Shown here: one piece after another, positions 30,221 to 38,152 of the stretch
How the letters are laid out: every line of letters begins with the position of its first letter
How positions within the stretch are numbered: the first letter of the stretch is position 1
Assembly (NCBI GenBank): GCA_023269935.1
Contig: JAGDXC010000010.1
Location: 96,027 to 134,181, forward strand
Direction: 5' to 3'
DNA: 38,155 nt
Source of the DNA: Thermocladium sp.
GTDB lineage: Archaea; Thermoproteota; Thermoprotei; Thermoproteales; Thermocladiaceae
Made by a program: the position numbers and the translations under genes
The notes under the pieces: generated by a model
Told to the model about the DNA's origin: nothing
The model's database searches: none
What the model saw: only the letters and a program-made list of their open reading frames with translations

Positions 30221-30290
30221 GCTTTTGCCTCTTAATCCCAGATCTGTTAAACCAATGGCGTTCAAGAATTTCTACTCTTTAACCTTCATC

Positions 30291-30299
30291 TTTATAAAT
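30291..30299 (+). promoter_or_regulatory. TATA box of deoC
   Basis: TTTATAAAT is centred 26 bp upstream of ATG 30321. Confidence 0.6.
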
Positions 30300-30320
30300 T
30301 ATCCATAACTCAGGGAGATT

Positions 30321-31037
30321 ATGGATAATGATCTGGCTAAATTAATAGATCATACGAACCTTAAACCGTATGCTACAGTGAGTGATATTGAGAGATTAAT
30401 AATTGAGGCAAGGGAATTAGGCACCTATGCAATATGTATAAATCCAATATTCATAAAATTTGCCCGGGAATACATAAACCGTCATGGCCTTAATTTACGG
30501 ATAGCCACAGTGGTTGATTTTCCCTTTGGCAGTTCAACCACGGATGCAAGGGTGGAAATGATCAATAAATACGCCACATACGTTGATGAATTAGACATAG
30601 TTGCCCCAATTAGCCTAGTTAAATCCAAGCAATTCAACGAAGTAGGGCACGACTTGAAGGAGGTAATTACAGCGGCGCATGATTTAGGCAAGATAATAAA
30701 AGTTATAGTGGAGGATGCATACACAACGCTTGAGGAGAAGCGGGAACTATATAGGATAGTAATGATTAACAACGCTGACTTCATAAAAACAAGTACAGGC
30801 TTTGAGGAACGAGAATATGCAGCAATGCTGGGGAACAAGGTTGGAGCCCAGGTAGAGAACGTGAAACTCATGGCTGAGCTTTCCCTTATATATAATCCAA
30901 GGATAGGCATCAAGGCATCCGGAGGCATTCATTCCCGGGAACAAGCATTAATGTTACTTAGAGCCTCCGGGAAACCCGCTGACCCAACTCACTTCAGGAT
31001 AGGGGCAAGTAGAACAAGGGATATTCTAGGATCCTAG
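30321..31037 (+). CDS. deoC: Deoxyribose-phosphate aldolase
   Basis: Cleaves 2-deoxyribose 5-phosphate to acetaldehyde and glyceraldehyde 3-phosphate. 238 residues with the DeoC barrel: I-D-H-T-N-L-K near 9-15, V-V-D-F-P-F-G near 64-70, E-L-D-I-V near 90, the Schiff-base lysine K156 in D-F-I-K-T-S-T-G-F, the second lysine K198 in G-I-K-A-S-G-G-I, and R-I-G-A-S near the end. All catalytic residues present. Leaderless start fits the TATA box at 30291. With the cytidine deaminase at 32437 it could serve nucleoside catabolism, although they are not in one operon. Confidence 0.95.
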   Translation: MDNDLAKLIDHTNLKPYATVSDIERLIIEARELGTYAICINPIFIKFAREYINRHGLNLRIATVVDFPFGSSTTDARVEMINKYATYVDELDIVAPISLVKSKQFNEVGHDLKEVITAAHDLGKIIKVIVEDAYTTLEEKRELYRIVMINNADFIKTSTGFEEREYAAMLGNKVGAQVENVKLMAELSLIYNPRIGIKASGGIHSREQALMLLRASGKPADPTHFRIGASRTRDILGS

Positions 31038-31163
31038 GCGAAGGATTGTTTGCCATACAGTTATATTTATATATGCGTTACCAATAAGTGGACACGCAAA
31101 TACAGTGAGCGACATCTAGAGATTAATTCTTGATTTAAGCCGCTAGAGCCCCTCATCACATCA

Positions 31164-31481
31164 TCACAAGTAATCGGTTATTGATCTTGTTTTGTACCTA
31201 TTCTCAATATCATCAATCATGCTAGTCACGAATTCTTTCCAACTTGCTTGATCCATTACCCATTTAACAACATCGTTAACATGATCCCGAAATACGCTTA
31301 GCAGGCCTTGCCAAGATACTCCTCTACCAATCAATTGATTCCTCCAATTAGACCATAGATACGCGGGAAGCTGATTGCCGAACCACACGGCCATTCTTAT
31401 GCATACATCATTACTACCACATAGTTTAACTCGTTGCCGAATTGCTTCCTTAATGTTAAGGGGCTCTGGAGGCACCTCCAT
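31164..31481 (-). CDS. Small protein of unknown function
   Basis: 105 residues, helical and tryptophan-rich (six Trp), with two cysteines near residues 21 and 27 and no membrane segment. An AATTTAAT box at about 31505-31512 is 26 bp upstream of the ATG, so it is likely a real leaderless gene. Codon use fits its neighbours. I recognise no family. Confidence 0.55.
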   Translation of the reverse strand: MEVPPEPLNIKEAIRQRVKLCGSNDVCIRMAVWFGNQLPAYLWSNWRNQLIGRGVSWQGLLSVFRDHVNDVVKWVMDQASWKEFVTSMIDDIENRYKTRSITDYL

Positions 31482-31622
31482 GAGTCTAAAGTATATTAGG
31501 GTTGAATTTAATGCTTGCGTTTCGGATAATGCAAGAAACCAAGAGACTTGAAATAATTATCAACTCTTGATTATTATAATTGCTAGAAACTGGATTACTT
31601 GATTCGATTACTTGGAATAACA

Positions 31623-31631
31623 CTTTTAAAG
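31623..31631 (+). promoter_or_regulatory. TATA box of the DsbA-like surface protein
   Basis: CTTTTAAAG, a near-palindrome, is centred 26 bp upstream of ATG 31652. Confidence 0.55.
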
Positions 31632-31651
31632 AGTAATAGGGGAACCTCAGC

Positions 31652-32440
31652 ATGGTTATGTACAAGAACTTAGCTGTATTAGTGGCTGCTGCAGTCGTGG
31701 TGTTCTTGGTTCTCTATGCCTCATATAGGCCCACCACGACGCAACCAGTGTTCAATTCAACATATTCAGTATTGAACCAACATATACCTCAATTACTTGC
31801 TGATGCTCGATCCGCTGGCGGATTAATATTTGGCTCAAATAATGCTAGTTCAGTGGTGATTTACTTCCTTAATCCCTATAATGGGGCAAATTACACCGTG
31901 GCCAACATAAACTCCACAGTACTAAGCATGATAAGGCACGGAACTCTCCAATTAATAGTGCTCCCAAATACCGCCCTTTATGCCCCAGTAGGCAACTCAA
32001 CGCTAATTAATAATGTTAATACTAACTTCCTTGCGCTGGATTTATGCCTCTATAAGGTAAATAATTCGGCAGCACTTAATTACCTTCTATGGTTTGAAAA
32101 CTTGACAGCAACGAAGGGACCCGCCATAGAAAACTTGACCACTACCCAATTAATTAACCAAGTAACTACTTATGGAGTTAATGCATCATTTAACTTGACT
32201 AAATGCGTGAAACAACTCTCCACTGTAACCACTAATTCCAATAAACTGCAGGGCCAAGCCTTAACATGGGCCGGCGGCAATCTTGTTCAGATACCTCCCA
32301 CCCCTGTAATATTGATTGCAATAAACACACAAAGAAACCTAGCTGTGCTGAACCAGTATACGATGGGTTATCTGCCTCCACTCTTAACCACGCTTCACAA
32401 CTTAGCAACACAAACACCATTATACTCTGGCTCTAGTTAG
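31652..32440 (+). CDS. Exported DsbA/thioredoxin-like protein lacking the CxxC active site
   Basis: 262 residues. An N-terminal hydrophobic anchor (about 6-24) is followed by an outside domain with about eleven N-x-S/T sequons. The fold order suggests a thioredoxin-like DsbA/DsbG domain: V-V-I-Y-F-L-N-P-Y-N-G-A-N near residue 70, where homologues carry C-P-Y-C; an inserted helical part; and T-P-V-I-L-I near residue 220, placed like the cis-proline strand. The only two cysteines, L-C and K-C, lie in the helical part. It would therefore be a non-catalytic chaperone-like or structural relative. The fold call is inference from pattern. It is convergent with cytidine deaminase, overlapping by 4 bp. 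Confidence 0.55.
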   Translation: MVMYKNLAVLVAAAVVVFLVLYASYRPTTTQPVFNSTYSVLNQHIPQLLADARSAGGLIFGSNNASSVVIYFLNPYNGANYTVANINSTVLSMIRHGTLQLIVLPNTALYAPVGNSTLINNVNTNFLALDLCLYKVNNSAALNYLLWFENLTATKGPAIENLTTTQLINQVTTYGVNASFNLTKCVKQLSTVTTNSNKLQGQALTWAGGNLVQIPPTPVILIAINTQRNLAVLNQYTMGYLPPLLTTLHNLATQTPLYSGSS

Positions 32441-32820
32441 GGTAAGCTGGACTTATTGAATGGATGCGGAAGAAGATTCCTCAATTCATGAATCTCATGA
32501 CCATTCTCCCCTGCTATTATTACACGTCGTACCCCAAACTCTTCCATCACTTGAAGACACGCACCACAGGGATATGGCATGCCATGCTCGCTAACCACGA
32601 TTATAGTATCTATATCACGTGATCCGTCGCTGATTGCCTTAAATATTGCAACTCGCTCTGCACACATGGATAATCCATAGGATGCATTTTCAACATTAAC
32701 TCCATGAAAAATCTTACCATCCTTAGTGATAGCCAATGCAGCTACCCTAAACTTGGAGTATGGAGCATATGAATTGGGTAATTTGGATCTGGCTAACTTA
32801 ATTAATTCGGTTTCATTCAT
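32437..32820 (-). CDS. cdd: Cytidine deaminase
   Basis: Zinc enzyme converting cytidine or deoxycytidine to uridine or deoxyuridine. 127 residues, the usual short tetrameric form. The catalytic C53-A-E55 and the zinc pair P84-C85-G-A-C88 are intact; the residue after C88 is Leu where many bacterial enzymes have Arg. N-terminal Y-A-P-Y-S-K-F-R-V-A-A and N-V-E-N-A-S-Y-G are typical. A box near 32842-32851 fits the ATG at 32820. Confidence 0.94.
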   Translation of the reverse strand: MNETELIKLARSKLPNSYAPYSKFRVAALAITKDGKIFHGVNVENASYGLSMCAERVAIFKAISDGSRDIDTIIVVSEHGMPYPCGACLQVMEEFGVRRVIIAGENGHEIHELRNLLPHPFNKSSLP

Positions 32821-32847
32821 AATATTAAGGTAGGAATAGCCATATTA

Positions 32848-33528
32848 TTAAAGCTTCAGGACCTCGATAGCCCTCAATAATGCGTCTGGATCTCGGGGTG
32901 ATGATAGGAGGATCGCATGAACGCCCACCTCCTCCAGCTGGCTTACTACTCGGGGCAAATCCGGTACATCTACATAGGGTTGCCCAAGCCGCTTTATCCA
33001 CTCTCTATTCCTATCCGTGCCTATTAACAAGTAAGGTATTAATCGAGACGCGTCTAGTCCACTTAATTGTTTTGGATCGGCTAAGTTAAGCACTAAGAAG
33101 AAATCGGCGCCACTCCTTATCCTGCTCTCCATCGCTGTGCGGGGATATGCCATGCTTAGCATCATGCCGGCCCTAACTCCCTCGCTTTGAGCCAAATGAA
33201 CGGCCTCCTCGGATGTTAAGTAACCCACGGAGCGACCAATGCGAGGCTCATCTCCTCTAGTAAATGCTATATCTAGTCCAAGTTGCTTAGCACTGAGGAT
33301 CAGTCCTCTAACGTGTAATTCATTTACATCCAAAAGCCTCTGATTAATTATGAGGGACTTAGATGGATAAATACGCCTCACAATACACGCTATAGATAGT
33401 GGAAGCGGCGAGGGACGCCCTAATGGAGCATCTGGTATATTAAACCCATGAAACCCCCCTAACTCGCTTAGATGCTCCTCAAGCAAATCCAATTGCTGAA
33501 TCGGGCGAACCTCAGCATATACTAGCAT
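32848..33528 (-). CDS. Methylenetetrahydrofolate reductase-like (MetF-superfamily) protein
   Basis: 226 residues from ATG 33528. The MetF barrel pattern is clear: F-N-I-P-D-A-P-L-G-R-P-S near 27-38, R-R-I-Y-P...D-V-N-E-L-H-V-R-G near 70, a T-R-G-D-E-P-R loop near 90, L-T-S-E-E-A-V near 104 and R-I-R-S-G-A-D-F-F-L near 138. Archaeal MetF-like proteins are shorter than bacterial MetF and may act on a modified folate. The frame can be extended to 33672, but that part is IS-end-like DNA. A GTTAAAAA box at 33551-33558 is centred 26 bp from 33528, so ATG 33546 is also disfavoured. Confidence 0.75.
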   Translation of the reverse strand: MLVYAEVRPIQQLDLLEEHLSELGGFHGFNIPDAPLGRPSPLPLSIACIVRRIYPSKSLIINQRLLDVNELHVRGLILSAKQLGLDIAFTRGDEPRIGRSVGYLTSEEAVHLAQSEGVRAGMMLSMAYPRTAMESRIRSGADFFLVLNLADPKQLSGLDASRLIPYLLIGTDRNREWIKRLGQPYVDVPDLPRVVSQLEEVGVHAILLSSPRDPDALLRAIEVLKL

Positions 33529-33550
33529 TGCGTAGATTTGATTCATTCGC

Positions 33551-33558
33551 TTTTTAAC
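33551..33558 (-). promoter_or_regulatory. TATA box of the MetF-like gene
   Basis: GTTAAAAA on the minus strand; with the usual 26-bp spacing it selects ATG 33528. Confidence 0.5.
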
Positions 33559-33589
33559 TCTATGGGGAAGGGTAGAGAGACCCTTTTCC

Positions 33590-33670
33590 GTGAGAGGGGG
33601 CAGCAAGTTCTCGAGGGCAGGAAGTCCCCAACTTTCACGGTGGGGAAACTCGGTCGTAACGAAGAAGTTC
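33590..33670 (+). pseudogene. Remnant of an IS200/IS605 tnpB 3' end
   Basis: Plus-strand GGGCAGGAAGTCCCCAACTT, 33615-33634, is the same type as GCAGGAAGCCTTGCC in the TnpB fossil at 18180-18215. TCCCCA (33625-33630) pairs perfectly with TGGGGA (33641-33646). A frame reads EGRKSPTFTVG, recalling TnpB C-termini of the E-A-P-P-F-x-V-G type. No catalytic part remains. The remaining gap up to 33843 holds nothing else but the promoter of the next gene. Confidence 0.45.
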
Positions 33671-33827
33671 ACCTATATTGGAAATGGATTATTCTTGGTA
33701 TTTGGTTGGAAACCTTTTACCAAATATGGTGGGGCTTGACACTGTTTTATTGCATTTACTCGTTTATAAATGACATAGATTAATCGCAATAATTCCTCGT
33801 TGCATGGGAACCAAAGCATAGCTAAAC

Positions 33828-33835
33828 CTTTAATA
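33828..33835 (+). promoter_or_regulatory. TATA box of the pilin-like surface protein
   Basis: CTTTAATA is centred 25 bp upstream of ATG 33856, favouring this start over the ATG at 33844. Confidence 0.5.
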
Positions 33836-33855
33836 GCGCGCCAATGATTAGAGAC

Positions 33856-36543
33856 ATGTTAAGTAAAAGACGCGCATCACTTAGCGAGTCCTATGCCGCA
33901 GTCATAGCTGTGGCGTTTGGCTTAATGGCTATTGCTCTAGCTATGTACGCTGGTAACTTAATTAATGGTTATGCCTCAACTCAATTAATAAGGAGCAATA
34001 TATGGGGAGCCATAATAGCATATACCACCATTAATCAAACCATGATAATAATCCAGAATATAGGGCATAATGCATTCTACATTAATGCCACATTCATAGA
34101 TGGATATCCGGTATCTACTATTGTGAAGGGAAGCGGATACTTACAAGAATCGCATTATGCAGGACCTGGACTTGGACCTAATCAATACGTGGAACTAAGC
34201 GCTAGTGGAACTGGATCAATTGCTCAGGCCCAATTATGTTCAATAAACGATCCTAAGGTATGTACAGTTATTTGGACATATATAAACTACACCATAAGGA
34301 AAGCAAGCCCTTTAACGGAAACCAAGGGATCGGGAACCACCATAACCATAATGATAATTGATCCATATGATGCCGACTGGGAACTTAATTGGAGCGGCGG
34401 TGCCATAGGCAGCACTGGTGGGAACAAGAGCGAGACTATCCTGATTAACTCGGAATCAAATGCATCAGCCGTGGAGGCGTGCCTATACCCGACACCATCC
34501 CCACCATACTATTCATATCCTAGATGCATCTCAGTTATGCCTGGCTCCTCTGCATCAATGAGCGTGGAGTATAACTCGACTGGCACAATATATGTGAGCG
34601 ATGCATATCCCAACTCCAGCTGGATCCTAGACTGGAGCGGCTATAGCACTGGTTCCTTAATGGGCTATGGGAACTCGGTAATGAGGGTGCCGGCGGGCAC
34701 TGGAATAAATGTTACGCTAGCGGCAAGATCATGGAGCGGCGAGGAATGCATAGTTAAGCCAAGCAAAGCTAAACTTGAGTCGCAAGGCTTCATTGTATTC
34801 ACGGTAATGAATTGCCCAAATTATAATTATTACATTATCTACTTCAACGCAACAACACCGCTCACCGGTTATTCATTATCTATACTTAACCTACCCCTCG
34901 CCTTTAGTAATCAACCAATTGTTACGGCTTACCTAGATGATCCAATTAACTTAGCCACGGGGTGGAATAAAGCTCCGCTGCCTCCCGGCATTATTCAGCC
35001 TAATGTAACGGTTATGGGCTTCACATTAACACTGAGCGGGCCTGAGATTGCATCGTGGGCTCTTCCCATTGCTGCCTATGTGTGGGATATAAATGGCACA
35101 ATCATAAAGACTGGACTAAAGTGGATTAGGGCGAACGAGTTATATGTATTAAATGTGCCAGGGGAGATTTTTCTTGGGCCTAGAATTAATTCCTCAAGAA
35201 CTGGAGTTATCTCAGTACTTCTAGGTTGGCTTGAGCTAAATGGAGTTCCCATAAATCCACCTACTATTCCAAATAATTGGCCTTGGTGGGCTACGGTTTA
35301 CGCAGCGACGGGAAGCATTTCTTGCATGGATGGATTGAAAATCGTGACCCCCTTAGGAGACTATTCCCTCATGATTCCCTCAATACTACAATTCTATCAA
35401 GTAAGGATACCGCTTCCCAGCCCCGCAACCAGCGTTAATATAACGACCAGCGATCCAAATTGCGCAGTGCATTGGAGTAACCCTCAAATGAACATACTAA
35501 GTCAAGCATCAAATCCCATAACGTTATCCACAGGCGATGCTTATTACTTCTGGGTAACACATCAATCAACTAGTGGCGGCGCCTTGTATGATGCCTACAT
35601 AACTGTGAATGATTCCAACAAAGCTGGCTGGAGCATATCAACAAGTAATGGACAGACCCTCAGCGGCTCAAGCTCGGTCTCAAATGTCATGATAACTTGG
35701 AGCGGTTCCAGTGAAACTACTCTAACAGCGAACATAATTAGTAATCCAATTAACTATACATGTAGCATTAATCCAGCAACGGCGCAGGCAAACAATGGAG
35801 GGAGGTATGGCTTCACGGTGAAGTGCACCCTAATCACGCCACCGCCGAGCACAGGTGGGGGAGGCAATGCTAAGCATTACTGCAACATAGATGCCTCCAT
35901 CACAAGTAATGTAACATTAGTAAATGAGTTGGGATTAGATGTGGTTTACCCCACCACGGCGATCGTGCAGAGAGGGGGCTACGTTGATTTTCTCTTTGAG
36001 GCCAGCAATAGCATCTCGGCAGGGCTCGGCTTCATAGGATGGTCATTCACGGCTAGTTCTGGATCAATCACGCCAAGCAAAAGCGGAAACCAAGACACAA
36101 TAGTTAGATTCGCATGCCCAGCTAGTATTAGCAAAAACATAACCGTTTCCTTAATTGGGTTAGCTAATTATGGTCAGAACTCAATTAAATTCACTGATTT
36201 CCCAACATCACTTCAGTATGATATGGGGAACCCACCTCCAACCAGTGTAGCGGATTATGATTTCTCCTGGAGCATCTATACTAGTAATATTCAATCAGTG
36301 AATTGGGGAGGAACAAAACTAAACAATACTGCCCTGGAGGCATTCGCCACCATATGGTTAGAAACTGGATCTGAACTGAATGCGCATGAAATAACGATGG
36401 CTCCAAGTAACATGTGTCCAATAAATGACACTGCTCTGACAATGTTAAATAATCCAAGTAATTCTATTAATAACCCCAGCAACAATGGATCGGAGAATTT
36501 CGTAATACAATATATATTGACATGCGAGAGAGGAGGTAATTGA
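33856..36543 (+). CDS. Very large surface protein with a type IV-pilin-like (class III) signal sequence
   Basis: 895 residues from ATG 33856. The N-terminus is MLSKRR then ASLSESYAAV and a long hydrophobic helix (about 12-35). Cleavage after the basic pair would leave Glu at mature position +5, as in type IV pilins processed by PilD/PibD. The rest is beta-rich and extracellular, with many N-x-S/T sequons and recurring W-S-G units (DNA at about 34391, 34635, 34731 and 35699) spaced irregularly, suggesting several Ig-like domains. Typical archaeal pilins are 120-200 residues, so this is a giant relative or adhesin. No pilus assembly ATPase or membrane protein is adjacent. No C-terminal anchor is present. 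Confidence 0.7.
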   Translation: MLSKRRASLSESYAAVIAVAFGLMAIALAMYAGNLINGYASTQLIRSNIWGAIIAYTTINQTMIIIQNIGHNAFYINATFIDGYPVSTIVKGSGYLQESHYAGPGLGPNQYVELSASGTGSIAQAQLCSINDPKVCTVIWTYINYTIRKASPLTETKGSGTTITIMIIDPYDADWELNWSGGAIGSTGGNKSETILINSESNASAVEACLYPTPSPPYYSYPRCISVMPGSSASMSVEYNSTGTIYVSDAYPNSSWILDWSGYSTGSLMGYGNSVMRVPAGTGINVTLAARSWSGEECIVKPSKAKLESQGFIVFTVMNCPNYNYYIIYFNATTPLTGYSLSILNLPLAFSNQPIVTAYLDDPINLATGWNKAPLPPGIIQPNVTVMGFTLTLSGPEIASWALPIAAYVWDINGTIIKTGLKWIRANELYVLNVPGEIFLGPRINSSRTGVISVLLGWLELNGVPINPPTIPNNWPWWATVYAATGSISCMDGLKIVTPLGDYSLMIPSILQFYQVRIPLPSPATSVNITTSDPNCAVHWSNPQMNILSQASNPITLSTGDAYYFWVTHQSTSGGALYDAYITVNDSNKAGWSISTSNGQTLSGSSSVSNVMITWSGSSETTLTANIISNPINYTCSINPATAQANNGGRYGFTVKCTLITPPPSTGGGGNAKHYCNIDASITSNVTLVNELGLDVVYPTTAIVQRGGYVDFLFEASNSISAGLGFIGWSFTASSGSITPSKSGNQDTIVRFACPASISKNITVSLIGLANYGQNSIKFTDFPTSLQYDMGNPPPTSVADYDFSWSIYTSNIQSVNWGGTKLNNTALEAFATIWLETGSELNAHEITMAPSNMCPINDTALTMLNNPSNSINNPSNNGSENFVIQYILTCERGGN

Positions 36544-36564
36544 AAAATATTATCACATTAATAT

Positions 36565-37563
36565 TCATCCATAACCTCTATATATCCACCACCACCAGGT
36601 ATAATGATTAGGATTATTTACGTCGCTGGTTACATTATAGACTATGCCATTTAGGTAAACTGCCTCTCTCCAATTAGGAATTAGGGTCGTTAAATTGTTT
36701 AAAAATGATCTAGCCACGGGAGCATTTGGATTTGGAATGGATATGAGGGTCCAATTACAGAGCCATATGTCATACATTGGGTATTGATAGCCCAAACCGA
36801 ATTGTACAGTATATGTTCTATTTATTGGAATACTAGTGTTCACCGGGAATCCTATATACATTGGATAGAAGGTAACTAATCCCGTGGATGCATTATAGTG
36901 AAGAAGAGTAACGGGGCCGCCTCCCCCTGTATCCCCAAAAATCTCTATTGGAGGCATACTGGAGTTACTAGGGATATCTAATTGAATTACACCACCTTGA
37001 GTGGCCAAGGGGCCTGAGGGGAAATTCGCGGCCAGCCAACCGCCCGATAAATAAACAACTCCCCCAGGCTCTGCACTGGGATATATGCCGCCGGCGAACC
37101 TTAGAGTTCTATGTATTAATTCCTTTCCCTGGCCAGGATGCGCCACTATTGCCCCAATTGTCCACACGGTTCCATTATTGAATGCAATGGAGGCAATATA
37201 ACAGGATTCCCAGGGCTCGACTATATCCAGATTAGAGACTAACCAACTTAATGAGGGGGGAATAATTGTCTTGTTTACATAAATCGTTCTATTAATATAG
37301 ATAGTATGATTAATTAGTATCGGAGTGGTTCTATTAATGTAAATTGTGTGATTCACTATCTTAAGAACAGTAACTGGAACTGACTTATTGACGTAGATTG
37401 TTTTATTCAAGTATATTGGGACCGTTTGAGTCACGGTCTGTAATCGAGGCGCGAAGGGGCCTTGACCCATTATTCCTGCCATGACTATGCCCAACAATAC
37501 TGCTAAGGCAACTATAATGCCTAGCAGGATTTTCGGTAGAACGTATTCCTTTATAACCCACAT
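36565..37563 (-). CDS. Membrane-anchored extracellular protein with sequon-repeat stalk
   Basis: 332 residues from ATG 37563. A single N-terminal membrane helix (about 11-33) is followed by a stalk of near-repeats of N-x-T-I-Y-(V/I)-N-(K/R)-(S/T), about residues 53-99, packed with glycosylation sequons. A globular domain of 230 residues follows, ending in a run of five tryptophans (T-W-W-W-W-W) and a short tail. The globular domain is unrecognised; it carries more sequons. An ATATAAAG box near 37588-37595 fits ATG 37563. It is convergent with the pilin-like gene and may share a surface role. Confidence 0.65.
   Translation of the reverse strand: MWVIKEYVLPKILLGIIVALAVLLGIVMAGIMGQGPFAPRLQTVTQTVPIYLNKTIYVNKSVPVTVLKIVNHTIYINRTTPILINHTIYINRTIYVNKTIIPPSLSWLVSNLDIVEPWESCYIASIAFNNGTVWTIGAIVAHPGQGKELIHRTLRFAGGIYPSAEPGGVVYLSGGWLAANFPSGPLATQGGVIQLDIPSNSSMPPIEIFGDTGGGGPVTLLHYNASTGLVTFYPMYIGFPVNTSIPINRTYTVQFGLGYQYPMYDIWLCNWTLISIPNPNAPVARSFLNNLTTLIPNWREAVYLNGIVYNVTSDVNNPNHYTWWWWIYRGYG
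37267..37409 (-). repeat. Tandem sequon repeat inside the surface protein
   Basis: Encodes four to five imperfect copies of an 8-9 residue unit, N-x-T-I-Y-x-N-x-(S/T), from about N55 to T101 of the longer frame. The DNA copies differ mostly by synonymous changes, so the unit is maintained at protein level. Confidence 0.65.
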
Positions 37564-37668
37564 CGCCATTGTGCCGCATGATAGCCAATATAAAGTTGTT
37601 CATTAAATGACTCCCATCAATAATCAACGCCAATAATGGGTAAGCCCAAAGAGAAAAACTATGGGAAA

Positions 37669-38010
37669 CTAAAATACCTTTACTTGGTACTTGGTTTCTA
37701 TTAGTCTAAAGAGGTCATTATTCATTTTGGCCGCTTCCCCCTCTAGTGTCTTTCTTCTAGCCATTATTATGGCCTTAGCATCCTCGCTACTTATCGCCTC
37801 CGCATCCTTGGCGACGAGTATCCCCTCATGTATGTGACGATTTAAGTCCAGCAATGCAACCACATCAGCCGGTAGATTACCACCTAATTTCTCCTTTATT
37901 TTACCCACCATACAACTCCAGTGAATTGGGCCACCCTTTACAAATGTGAACAGTTGACCCTCCGTAACTGGCTTGCTGCATGAAATGCATTTCCATTGAT
38001 TCTCCGACAT
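37669..38010 (-). CDS. DUF2175-family zinc-binding protein
   Basis: 113 residues. The N-terminus has C8-x2-C11 ... H30-x2-C33, a LIM-like half zinc site with the order W-K-C-I-S-C...G-P-I-H-W-S-C, as I remember for archaeal DUF2175 proteins. The rest is helical and charged. The function is unknown. An AAATAAAAA box at about 38034-38042 fits the ATG at 38010. It faces the surface-protein genes but has its own promoter. Confidence 0.75.
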   Translation of the reverse strand: MSENQWKCISCSKPVTEGQLFTFVKGGPIHWSCMVGKIKEKLGGNLPADVVALLDLNRHIHEGILVAKDAEAISSEDAKAIIMARRKTLEGEAAKMNNDLFRLIETKYQVKVF

Positions 38011-38113
38011 GATTAAAAACTTGATCCAGAACCAAATAAAAACATAGCTCGATTCGTCAAAAACTCAATCCATAGATATCTGTAAAGCCTATATAAAGTG
38101 ATAAAAAAGAATG

Positions 38114-38152
38114 GACAAACCTCGCCCCTTCCAGGGGCGGGGAGGAGGTCAG
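38114..38152 (+). repeat. IS200/IS605 end-like hairpin, best-preserved copy in the window
   Basis: ACAAACCTCGCCCCTTCCAG, then GGGCGGGGAGGAGGTCAG. CCTCGCCCC (38120-38128) pairs with GGGGCGGGG (38134-38142) through a 5-nt loop, with one G-U pair. It matches, in parts, the copies at 11742-11830, 15654-15690, 21866-21894 and 23311-23340. The window ends 3 bp further on, so more of the element may lie outside. Confidence 0.5.

Noticed and set aside
30482..30928. 148-residue frame antisense to deoC
   Set aside because: Shadow of deoC codons without a promoter or recognisable domain.
33538..33783. 81-residue plus-strand frame upstream of the pilin-like gene
   Set aside because: Its first half is a tnpB-end remnant; there is no promoter, so it is listed only as a pseudogene fragment.
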